Assembly (NCBI RefSeq): GCF_002929535.1
Contig: NZ_PJJO01000057.1
Location: 1 to 64,000, forward strand
Source: Cryobacterium sp. Y11
GTDB taxonomy: Bacteria > Actinomycetota > Actinomycetes > Actinomycetales > Microbacteriaceae
Reading direction: 5' to 3'
DNA length: 64,000 nt
The position numbers were made by a program, and so were the translations under genes. Below, piece by piece: positions 17,944 to 24,822 of this stretch; position 1 is the first letter of the stretch, and each line of letters begins with the position of its first letter. A model generated the notes under the pieces. That model saw only the letters and a program-made list of their open reading frames with translations. It was not told the origin of the DNA and did not search any database.

Positions 17944-18591
17944 ATGAAGGTACCGGGCTCCACCAGCACACGCCGCCGCTTCTGGGTGGACCCACGCTTC
18001 ATTATCGGCCTCGTGCTCGTGGCCGCTTCGATTGCCGGGGTGGGCGCGATCGTGACCGGAAGCGACCAAACGAGCGTGGTCTACACCGCGCGGCACACGC
18101 TCGTGGTCGGTGACCATCTCGCAAAGACCGATCTGGTCGAAACCCGGGTGCAGCTGGGCGGAACGGCACAGCTTTATCTGGTGCCCGCCGCCAAGCTCAA
18201 CCGCGATCTGCTGGTCACCCGCACCATTCTGGCCGGTGAGCTGGTCGCGCGGTCTATGGTCGGTGACGCATCCGGCGAAGAGCTCACCAGCGTCGTCGTT
18301 GACGTGCCGGGCCGGCTAGCCGCCACGGTGGGCCCCGGTTCCGTGGTGGATACCTGGTCTGCTGCCGCGACAGAGCCGGGCGAGTACGCGCCGCCGACAA
18401 TTCTTGTGGCGCAGGCATCCGTTGTGCGCATTGTTGAGCCGACCGGCATCATCGCGGCCGATAATGGCCAATCGGTCGAACTGCTCGTGCCCAAGGTCAC
18501 CGTGGCCGCTGTGCTCGAGGCAATTATGAACGGTGATGCACTCGCGATCGTGCCGATCAACACCCCGCTGACTACTTCGGCGGGGCCGTAG
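17944..18591 (+). CDS. SAF domain membrane protein (CpaB/RcpC-like)
   Basis: Encodes 215 residues with the ribosome site GAAGAGG upstream. A cytoplasmic basic N-terminus precedes one membrane segment (about 18-37). An exported SAF domain follows at about 46-110, with 'ARHTLVVGDHLAKTDLVETRV' and 'RTILAGELVARSMVGD'. SAF domains occur in Flp pilus assembly protein CpaB, flagellar FlgA and sialic acid synthases. The gene ends 1 base before the CpaE-like gene. No pilin, CpaF, TadB or TadC gene is present, so a pilus role cannot be assumed. Confidence 0.82.
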   Translation: MKVPGSTSTRRRFWVDPRFIIGLVLVAASIAGVGAIVTGSDQTSVVYTARHTLVVGDHLAKTDLVETRVQLGGTAQLYLVPAAKLNRDLLVTRTILAGELVARSMVGDASGEELTSVVVDVPGRLAATVGPGSVVDTWSAAATEPGEYAPPTILVAQASVVRIVEPTGIIAADNGQSVELLVPKVTVAAVLEAIMNGDALAIVPINTPLTTSAGP

Positions 18592-18592
18592 C

Positions 18593-19855
18593 GTGGCCCG
18601 GTTGGCGCTCGTGGTGGATCGCGCGACCGAAGAACGGATGCTGTCCGACATCGTCGACTGCGGTCACGCCGTCGTCACTCGCGTTGATACCGCCCGGGAA
18701 TTTCTGGAATCCCTCTCGCACGGGCAGCCGCACGTCGTTGTCGTCAGCGGCCGGCAGGAGTCACTCACCGGGCAACTGATCGCGGCCTGCGACGAACGCG
18801 GCATTCGGGTGGTCGCGCTGACTTCGACCGAGCAGGAACGACGCCACGCTGGTAGCCTCGGCCTGTATGAAACCGTGTCGAGCCCCTGCGACTGGTCAGA
18901 AATTGAAGATCTGCTCGTCTCCGGTGTCGTGGTGCCGTTGCGGGTCGGCGAGCGGCACTTCACCGGGGGAGCGCTGAACGCGGGTTCCGTTATCGCAGTC
19001 TGGGGGCCATCCGGAGCGCCGGGGCGCACCACCCTCGCCATCAACATCGCAGCGGAAATCGCGGCGGCCGGCCACACCGTAGTGCTGGCCGACGCCGACA
19101 CGTACAGCGCATCGGTTGCGCCGAGCCTGGGCATGCTTGACGAGGCACCTGGGTTTGCGGCGGCGTGCCGCCTGGCCGGCAGCGATAGCCTGAACCAGTC
19201 GGAGCTCGAGCGCATCGCGCAACGGTATAACTCTCCCAAGGGAGCCTTCTGGGTGCTCACCGGGCTCGGACGGCCGTCCCGGTGGCCGGAACTCTCCACC
19301 GAGCGGGTCACGCGCACCATCGATGCCTTGCGGCATTGGGTTGATTACGTTGTGCTCGACACCGGTTTCAGCCTCGAAAGCGACGAAGAACTCACCAGCG
19401 ATATCATGGCGCCCCGCCGCAATGCTGCCACAGTGACCGCCCTCCGGGCTGCCGATCACGTCGTGGCCTGTGGGCTCGCCGACCCGGTGGGCATGGCCCG
19501 GTTTTTGCGCGCCTGGGGCGACCTCGCCGACGTCACAACCGGAGGCACGGTCAGCGTTGTCATGAACCGCGTGCGGGGCAGCGCTGTCGGTCTCAATCCC
19601 CGCGGGCAAGTCGCGGCGATGTTGTTGCGTTTCGGGGGCATCGAATCAGCCATCCTCATTCCGCACGATCAGGAGGCCCTCGACGCCGCAGTGCTGACCG
19701 GCCGCACGCTACGGGACGCGAGCCCGAAGTCTCCGGCTCGCCTGGGCATCCGTCGTTTTGTGCTTGATCAGTTGATTGTCGCTGCGGCCGAGAAGCCCGA
19801 ACGGGTGCCGCGGCGGGTGCGTCGGCGAGCGTCGAAGGCCGTACCTGCCCTCTGA
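18593..19855 (+). CDS. CpaE/MinD-like P-loop ATPase with receiver-like N-terminus
   Basis: Encodes 420 residues from a GTG. Residues 1-110 resemble a degenerate response-regulator domain ('VVTRVDTAREFLESL', 'VVVVSGRQESL'). A MinD/ParA-type ATPase follows with the deviant Walker A 'GPSGAPGRTT' (138-147) and 'VVLADADTYSASVAP'. This is the layout of CpaE/TadZ and of actinobacterial septum-site-determining (Ssd) proteins, which localise pilus machinery or affect division. It is coupled to the SAF gene. Without a CpaF ATPase nearby, its partner is unclear. Confidence 0.82.
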   Translation: MARLALVVDRATEERMLSDIVDCGHAVVTRVDTAREFLESLSHGQPHVVVVSGRQESLTGQLIAACDERGIRVVALTSTEQERRHAGSLGLYETVSSPCDWSEIEDLLVSGVVVPLRVGERHFTGGALNAGSVIAVWGPSGAPGRTTLAINIAAEIAAAGHTVVLADADTYSASVAPSLGMLDEAPGFAAACRLAGSDSLNQSELERIAQRYNSPKGAFWVLTGLGRPSRWPELSTERVTRTIDALRHWVDYVVLDTGFSLESDEELTSDIMAPRRNAATVTALRAADHVVACGLADPVGMARFLRAWGDLADVTTGGTVSVVMNRVRGSAVGLNPRGQVAAMLLRFGGIESAILIPHDQEALDAAVLTGRTLRDASPKSPARLGIRRFVLDQLIVAAAEKPERVPRRVRRRASKAVPAL

Positions 19856-20030
19856 CCGGCCGCGATTTTCGGTGCGTGCCGGCGTCATCCTCGTCGTGGC
19901 GGGTGTCTGAGAAGGTGGCGCCCGTTCACACATCTCACACGCGGGCCGTGGCGAATTATCGGGCTGAGGCTCAGCCCGACACCCGGACGATACTGATGCC
20001 AAACGTGCGGCGCGAGAGCGTGCGGGCACC

Positions 20031-20036
20031 TAGGCT
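20031..20036 (+). promoter_or_regulatory. -10 box (TAGGCT) of pdtaS
   Basis: TAGGCT lies 7 nt before the GTG at 20044. The arrangement predicts a leaderless transcript and argues against the longer in-frame start at 19876. Confidence 0.5.
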
Positions 20037-20043
20037 AGTGAGG

Positions 20044-21537
20044 GTGTCGACTCTCAGTGATCTCGTACTTGCCCAGGGCCGCAGCAGCGCGGAAGACGTG
20101 GATTGGCTGCACATGCTCGTTGCGGACGGCCAGTTGCTGGCCGACCTCGCCTTTGCGGACATCGTCCTGTGGGTTCCCTCGACGTCCGGCAGCTTTGTCG
20201 CCGTTGCCCACGCGAGGCCGTCGAGCGCCGCGACGCTGTTCTATCGGGACTTCGTCGGTCAGCCCATCAAGGTGGAGTGGCGCAATCAGGTCACCGAAGC
20301 CTTTGAGAGCGCACGAATCGTCGATGCCACGGCCCCCGACTGGTTCGAGGAGACTCCCACCCGCGTGCGGGCCATCCCGGTACTGCGTCGGCTGAGCACA
20401 ACCGGTGCCGCGGTAACGGATGCCCCGGTGGCGGTGCTCACTTGCCACAGCAACCTGAGTGAGGCCCGCTCGCCGGGACGCCAAGAGCTGACCTTCAACG
20501 ATTGCGCCAACGATCTGTTCGGGATGATCTCGTCGGGTGACTTTCCCGACCTCGGTGCCCCGACCGGCCCTCGGCGGGGCGCCCCGCGAGCGTCTGACGG
20601 TTTGCTGCGCGTCGATGTCGACGGCCTGACAACGTTCGCGAGCCCCAACGCGCTGTCTGCCTTCAATCGCATGGGGTTCATCGAGGAGCTCGAAGGTGAG
20701 TCGCTCGCTGAGGTCACCACCGGGCTGCTGACCGGAACCGCGGTCGTCGACGAGTCGCTGCCGCTCGTTGTTACCGGTCGGGCGCCGTGGCGCACCGACA
20801 TCGAGGCGCGCGGTGTGACCGTGTCGCTGCGCGCGATTCCTATTCGCAATCGTGGCGAACGTATCGGCGCGATCATTCTGTCGCGGGACGTTTCCGAGCT
20901 GCGACACCAGGAACGTGAACTGATCACCAAGGATGCCACCATTCGTGAGATCCACCACCGGGTGAAGAACAACCTGCAGACCGTTGCGTCATTGCTGCGG
21001 ATCCAGGCGCGACGCACCCAGTCCGACCGGGCACGTGAAGCACTGACCCAGGCCATGCGCCGCGTTGCGGCCATCGCCGTGGTGCACGACACCCTGTCGG
21101 AGGGACTCAACCAGATCGTCGACTTCGACGCCGTGTTCGAGCGGGTGTTGCTGCTGACGGTGGAAGTGGCATCCGCTCACAATACGACGGTGCACCCGAA
21201 GTCGTCCGGCAGCTTCGGAACGCTGCCGAGCGCCTATGCGACGCCGCTTGCGCTCGTGCTGACCGAACTGGTCACCAATGCGGTCGAGCACGGTCTCGAC
21301 GGGCGTGAGGGCGAGGTGTCGATTGAGGCGCAGCGCAACGAAGAGACACTCACCGTGACGGTGCGCGACACCGGCGTTGGCCTGCCAGAGGGCAAGGTCG
21401 GGGCGGGACTGGGGACCCAGATCGTACGCACCCTGATTCAAGGTGAACTCGGCGGCACCATCGACTGGCACACCATGATGGGCAGCGGCACCGAGGTCAC
21501 CATAGAAATCCCCCTCCGCTTCATGCAGGAGAGCTAG
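20044..21537 (+). CDS. pdtaS: Sensor histidine kinase PdtaS
   Basis: Encodes 497 residues from the GTG at 20044. No membrane segments are seen, so the protein is cytosolic. An N-terminal GAF-like region (about 1-150) and a PAS-like region (about 190-290) precede the HisKA_2 motif 'REIHHRVKNNLQTVASLL' with the likely phosphorylated His at 304. An HATPase domain follows ('ELVTNAVEHGLDGREG', 'DTGVGLPEG', 'GLGTQIVRTL'). PdtaS phosphorylates PdtaR, an ANTAR antiterminator; pdtaR is not in the window, as is usual. The convergent neighbour is whiB1, the same order as in M. tuberculosis. Confidence 0.92.
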   Translation: MSTLSDLVLAQGRSSAEDVDWLHMLVADGQLLADLAFADIVLWVPSTSGSFVAVAHARPSSAATLFYRDFVGQPIKVEWRNQVTEAFESARIVDATAPDWFEETPTRVRAIPVLRRLSTTGAAVTDAPVAVLTCHSNLSEARSPGRQELTFNDCANDLFGMISSGDFPDLGAPTGPRRGAPRASDGLLRVDVDGLTTFASPNALSAFNRMGFIEELEGESLAEVTTGLLTGTAVVDESLPLVVTGRAPWRTDIEARGVTVSLRAIPIRNRGERIGAIILSRDVSELRHQERELITKDATIREIHHRVKNNLQTVASLLRIQARRTQSDRAREALTQAMRRVAAIAVVHDTLSEGLNQIVDFDAVFERVLLLTVEVASAHNTTVHPKSSGSFGTLPSAYATPLALVLTELVTNAVEHGLDGREGEVSIEAQRNEETLTVTVRDTGVGLPEGKVGAGLGTQIVRTLIQGELGGTIDWHTMMGSGTEVTIEIPLRFMQES

Positions 21538-21552
21538 CCCCGCCCTCTTTCT

Positions 21553-21574
21553 GGACGGGGCCCGGGCCCCGTCC
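21553..21574 (+). terminator. GC-rich palindrome after pdtaS
   Basis: A perfect 22-base palindrome (arms GGACGGGGCCC / GGGCCCCGTCC) starts 15 bases after the pdtaS stop. It has no T run, so termination is only likely. Confidence 0.4.
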
Positions 21575-21723
21575 CTGGGCCTCGTTTATAAACTGGGCCC
21601 GTGTTCACAAGGTGGGCCCGGCGACGGGATGCCCCTGGCTGGCCGGAGCGGACCGTGACGCTGCCGTGGGCGGCCCGCAGCCGACCCGCCGCCTCACCTC
21701 ACTCACTCATGGTGAGGCTGGTA

Positions 21724-21777
21724 CAAAAAAGCGAGCCTGCGACCGCCGGGAATACCGGATGGCCGTAGGCTCGCGTT
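21724..21777 (-). terminator. Terminator of whiB1
   Basis: On the minus strand the arms GCGAGCCTACGGCC and GGTCGCAGGCTCGC form a stem followed by TTTTTT (the A run at 21724-21729 on the plus strand). It lies about 50 bases after the whiB1 stop. Confidence 0.7.
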
Positions 21778-21828
21778 CTGGGTTGCAGGCTCGTAAGGAG
21801 CCACGTGCTGAGGCGGTGCAGCGGCCCG

Positions 21829-22077
21829 CTACGAGGCGCGACGAGCGCGTGCGGCGCGACGCTTGAGAGCGCGGCGTTCGTCTTCGCTCAGGCCGCCCCA
21901 GACTCCCGAGTCCTGACCGGTCTCGAGCGCGTATTGGAGGCACACCTCGGTGACGTTGCATCGGGCGCACACCGACTTAGCCTTTTCGATCTGGTCCACA
22001 GCGGGTCCAGTGTTGCCGACCGGAAAGAAAAGTTCCGGGTCAGCGGTGAGGCAGGCAGCTTTATCGCGCCAGTCCAT
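21829..22077 (-). CDS. whiB1: Iron-sulfur transcription factor WhiB1
   Basis: Encodes 82 residues from the ATG at 22075-22077, preceded by AAAGGAG. The four cluster-binding cysteines C9, C37, C40 and C46 fall at the same positions as in M. tuberculosis WhiB1. They are followed by the beta-turn 'GVWGGLSEDERR' and a basic tail 'RALKRRAARARRAS' for DNA contact. WhiB1 carries a nitric-oxide-sensitive [4Fe-4S] cluster and binds the C-terminal region of the primary sigma factor; it is essential in mycobacteria. It is convergent with pdtaS. An inverted repeat lies upstream at 22184-22201. Confidence 0.94.
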   Translation of the reverse strand: MDWRDKAACLTADPELFFPVGNTGPAVDQIEKAKSVCARCNVTEVCLQYALETGQDSGVWGGLSEDERRALKRRAARARRAS

Positions 22078-22183
22078 AGGGATGCTCCTTTTATTACATG
22101 GGTGCACGGCCGATTGGCCAGAGTTGCAGGGGTGAAGGCCGGTTGCAGGAAAGTGGGATCTGCGCGATAACCGCGTTGAAACA

Positions 22184-22201
22184 GCTCACGTCCCTGTGAG
22201 C
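22184..22201. promoter_or_regulatory. Inverted repeat upstream of whiB1
   Basis: GCTCAC-N6-GTGAGC, about 107 bases upstream of the whiB1 start and 70 before the divergent membrane gene. It could be an operator or a small hairpin. The half-site orientation is opposite to a CRP site. Confidence 0.3.
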
Positions 22202-22270
22202 GTCAACCGGGCCTCAAATATCGTCCCATAATAGAGGTATCAAATCAATAGTTTTGTATGGAATTTCGCT

Positions 22271-22720
22271 GTGAACAGCGGGTCTGACGCGCGGCGTCCA
22301 GCCTGGATTGGCCTCCGGGCACTTCGTCGCGCCCCTCTTTTGGGGGTAGTCATCGGTCTCCTTGCTCTCGAGGCGATCGCGCTCTGGGCTCTGAGTGCCT
22401 GGTGGGTACTCGAGCTGCTCGTCGAAACCCCCAGCTCGATGGGTGGCGCACTCGCGCTGCTGGCGCTCGCCGTGATCGCCGCTGTCTGGGTGAGCGCCAT
22501 CACGGTGGGGACCCTGCGCGGGCGTCCATGGATACGTGGAGCAGCGGTCACCTGGCAGCTGGTGCAGATTATGATCGCCATCGGTTGCTTTCAAGGAATC
22601 TACGCCCGGCCTGACGTCGGTTGGGCGTTGCTACTCCCGTCTATCGTCGTGCTCGTGCTGGTCTTCACTCCGCGCGTCGTCTCCACAACCAGCCGGGAAC
22701 CCGAGCCCGACGTCGACTGA
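22271..22720 (+). CDS. Small polytopic membrane protein, unknown function
   Basis: Encodes 149 residues from a GTG. Four hydrophobic segments are visible (about 22-45, 53-78, 89-110 and 115-135), separated by short basic turns such as 'TLRGRPWIRG'. A charged tail ends 'TSREPEPDVD'. Similar short four-helix proteins are common beside whiB1 in Microbacteriaceae, but I recognise no named domain. It stands alone, divergent from whiB1 with an AT-rich stretch between (22215-22260). Confidence 0.65.
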   Translation: MNSGSDARRPAWIGLRALRRAPLLGVVIGLLALEAIALWALSAWWVLELLVETPSSMGGALALLALAVIAAVWVSAITVGTLRGRPWIRGAAVTWQLVQIMIAIGCFQGIYARPDVGWALLLPSIVVLVLVFTPRVVSTTSREPEPDVD

Positions 22721-22758
22721 GCAGCCCACGGCCGGCCCTGAGATCATGACTGCTGCGA

Positions 22759-22890
22759 TCAGACTGCTACGGCAGGACGTTCCGGTTGGGCGCCGTCACG
22801 CGCTTCTCCAGCTCGTCGGTTAGATCGTTCCGTTACTTCGGCACTGCGTCGCAGAACCGCCAACACGCCGATGCCCGCGAAGACGATCAT
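22759..22890 (-). CDS. Possible very small membrane ORF downstream of bcp
   Basis: An open frame of 43 codons starts MIVFAGIGVLAVLRR and continues as a charged tail. The frame stays open upstream into the end of bcp and encodes more hydrophobic residues (ILLSIIP), so a single membrane helix with a polar tail is possible. The ATG has no ribosome site and cuts the helix short. It may be a degraded gene. Weak call. Confidence 0.2.
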   Translation of the reverse strand: MIVFAGIGVLAVLRRSAEVTERSNRRAGEARDGAQPERPAVAV

Positions 22891-22976
22891 TGGAATGATA
22901 CTCAGCAGGATCCGCGAGATATCCGTGGAGTCACGCTTGCAGCCGAGTCGAGCGCGTCTGCGGCGGCCTGAGAAGG

Positions 22977-23456
22977 TCAGACGTCGATGCCCAGCTTCTT
23001 GCGCAGGCTCGCGACGTGGCCGGTCGCCTTGACGTTGTAGAGGGCATGAGTGATGATGCCGGATTCGTCGAGCACGAAGGTCGATCGCAGCACGCCGGTC
23101 ACGACCTTGCCGTAGAGGTTCTTCTCGCCCCAGGCGCCATAGGCGCGGTGCACATCCAGCGCGGTGTCGCTGAGCAGCGGAAAGTTGACCGCGTCGTGTT
23201 CCTGGAACTTCTTGAGCTTGGTCGGGGCGTCCTTCGACAGGCCGAGCACCTGATACCCGACCGATTTCAACGACCCCAGGTTGTCGCGAAAGTCGCAGGC
23301 CTGGGTGGTGCAGCCGGGCGTCATGGCCGCCGGGTAAAAATACACGACAACTTTGCTGCCGGCGAAATCAGCCAGCGAAACGGATGCTCCATCCTGGTCG
23401 GTCAGGGTGAACTGCGGGGCTGTATCGCCGACTGCAAGGCGCGCTGAATCCGTCAT
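22977..23456 (-). CDS. bcp: Thioredoxin-dependent peroxiredoxin (Bcp/PrxQ)
   Basis: Encodes 159 residues from the ATG at 23454-23456; a TACGAT -10 box sits 6 nt upstream, so this start is preferred to the longer frame. The motif 'YPAAMTPGCTTQACDFRD' carries the peroxidatic Cys and, five residues later, the resolving Cys of the PrxQ class. 'LRSTFVLDESGII' is the usual C-terminal block. It reduces hydrogen peroxide and organic hydroperoxides in the cytosol using thioredoxin. It stands alone. Confidence 0.93.
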   Translation of the reverse strand: MTDSARLAVGDTAPQFTLTDQDGASVSLADFAGSKVVVYFYPAAMTPGCTTQACDFRDNLGSLKSVGYQVLGLSKDAPTKLKKFQEHDAVNFPLLSDTALDVHRAYGAWGEKNLYGKVVTGVLRSTFVLDESGIITHALYNVKATGHVASLRKKLGIDV

Positions 23457-23462
23457 GTATCC

Positions 23463-23468
23463 ATCGTA
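23463..23468 (-). promoter_or_regulatory. -10 box (TACGAT) of bcp
   Basis: On the minus strand TACGAT is 6 nt before the ATG, predicting a leaderless mRNA. Confidence 0.45.
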
Positions 23469-23520
23469 TCGAGGGTCTCTGACACTCACATCGTGAGGCA
23501 AGCTCGCGCTGGTGGAGCGC

Positions 23521-23685
23521 GTCGCGCGGGAGCTGCGCCAGTGCGCGGGAGTTGGGCCTCCCGCGCAGCGGCGTAATCCCCGCGCAACGTGAAGTTGTCA
23601 GAACTGACCCGCAGTCGCGCTGGGAACTGGGCCATCTGGCCGACGTATTAAGCTGCTTGTGCATTGGAGCGGGCCACCTACCCGG
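23521..23685. repeat. ~160-bp dispersed repeat, copy 1
   Basis: Aligns without gaps over about 155 bases with 47612-47766, and I count roughly 80 percent identity by eye. Conserved blocks include CTGCGCCAGTGCGCGGGAGT, CCGCGCAGCGGCG and TGCCGACGTAT/GGCCGACGTAT. It fills the spacer between bcp and rsgA. No mobile-element genes or terminal repeats are attached. Confidence 0.75.
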
Positions 23686-23715
23686 TGCGAGCGGGCAGCG
23701 GGAGCGCGCCGGCCC

Positions 23716-24822
23716 TCAGCGGGCGGGGGCGAAGGTCGCGAGCAGGCGTTGCAGGGAGTCGAGGCGCACCCGGCCGGTGGCGCCGAGCTCGTCGGCCTCG
23801 ACGGCTTCGATGATGGCGCAGTCCGGAGAATCGGGCAGGTGGGTGCAGCCGCGCGGGCAGCGCTCGGCTACGCGTGCAAGGTCGGTGAAGGCCTTGAGAA
23901 TATTGTCAGTGTTGATGTGGCCCAAGCCGAAGGAGCGCACGCCGGGGGTATCGATGACCCAGCCGCGGCCGGCATCCGTTTGGAGGCGCAGTGACACCGT
24001 CGACGACGAGGTGTGACGTCCGCGCCCGGTAACGGTGTTCACGACGCCGATGGCCCGGTTGGTGCCCGGTACAAGTGCGTTCACCAGCGTGGACTTGCCG
24101 ACGCCGGAGTGGCCGACGAAGACCGTGTCGTGCCCGACCAGCGCGGCGGAAATCTGTTCGATCGGCATGCCACCCTCGCCGCTTTGAAACACCGGCAGGT
24201 CAAGGCCGGCGAAGTTGGCCAGAAACGCGGCCGGATCGGCAAGGTCGGTCTTCGTGATGCAGAGAATGGGTTGCACGCCGGCGTCATAGGCGGCGACCAA
24301 ATAACGGTCCACCAGGCGGATGCGCGGCTCCGGGTTGGCCGCAGCGACCACGATCAGCATCTGATCGGCATTGGCCACGATCACACGCTCGACGGCGTCG
24401 GTGTCGTCGGCGCTCCGCCGGAGCAGGGTGTCCCGCGGCACGATCCGCACGATGCGGGCCAGGCTGCCCTCCGCCCCGGTCGTGTCGCCGACGATGTCGA
24501 CCCGATCGCCATTCACGACGGCCTTCTTGCGCAGTTCGCTCGCCCTGGCGGTCGTGATGCGTCGCTCGGTGGACAGGTTTTCGTCGAGCATGACGGTATA
24601 GCGACCCCGGTCAACCGAGAGGATGCGGCCGGTCAGCGCGTTCTCGTGGCTCGGTCTGGTCTTGGAACGGGGTTTACTGCCCGTGCGGCCCGGTCGCACG
24701 CGCACGCTCGACTCGTCGAACTCGGGTTCGTCGTCGTCGGCAGATGCCCACCAGGTGTCGCCGGGATCTCCAGCCAGATCCTCGGAATCGTCAGACCCAT
24801 CTACGGGCGGCACCACCGGCAT
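23716..24822 (-). CDS. rsgA: Ribosome small-subunit biogenesis GTPase RsgA
   Basis: Encodes 368 residues. The N-terminal ~60 residues are acidic and disordered; an OB fold follows. The GTPase is circularly permuted: G4 'TKTD' (190-193) comes before G1 'GHSGVGKS' (237-244) and G3 'DTPG' (291-294). The zinc site follows: C322, C326, H328 and C335. RsgA checks maturation of the 30S decoding site. Its start codon directly abuts the aroA stop, so the two are co-transcribed. Confidence 0.95.
   Translation of the reverse strand: MPVVPPVDGSDDSEDLAGDPGDTWWASADDDEPEFDESSVRVRPGRTGSKPRSKTRPSHENALTGRILSVDRGRYTVMLDENLSTERRITTARASELRKKAVVNGDRVDIVGDTTGAEGSLARIVRIVPRDTLLRRSADDTDAVERVIVANADQMLIVVAAANPEPRIRLVDRYLVAAYDAGVQPILCITKTDLADPAAFLANFAGLDLPVFQSGEGGMPIEQISAALVGHDTVFVGHSGVGKSTLVNALVPGTNRAIGVVNTVTGRGRHTSSSTVSLRLQTDAGRGWVIDTPGVRSFGLGHINTDNILKAFTDLARVAERCPRGCTHLPDSPDCAIIEAVEADELGATGRVRLDSLQRLLATFAPAR

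Noticed and set aside
21612-21866. 84-codon plus-strand frame after pdtaS
   Set aside because: It runs through the whiB1 terminator and into whiB1 on the other strand, with no ribosome site.
22184-22201. CRP-type site controlling whiB1
   Set aside because: The half-sites are GCTCAC and GTGAGC, the reverse arrangement of TGTGA-N6-TCACA, so it does not match a CRP operator; kept only as an unexplained inverted repeat.
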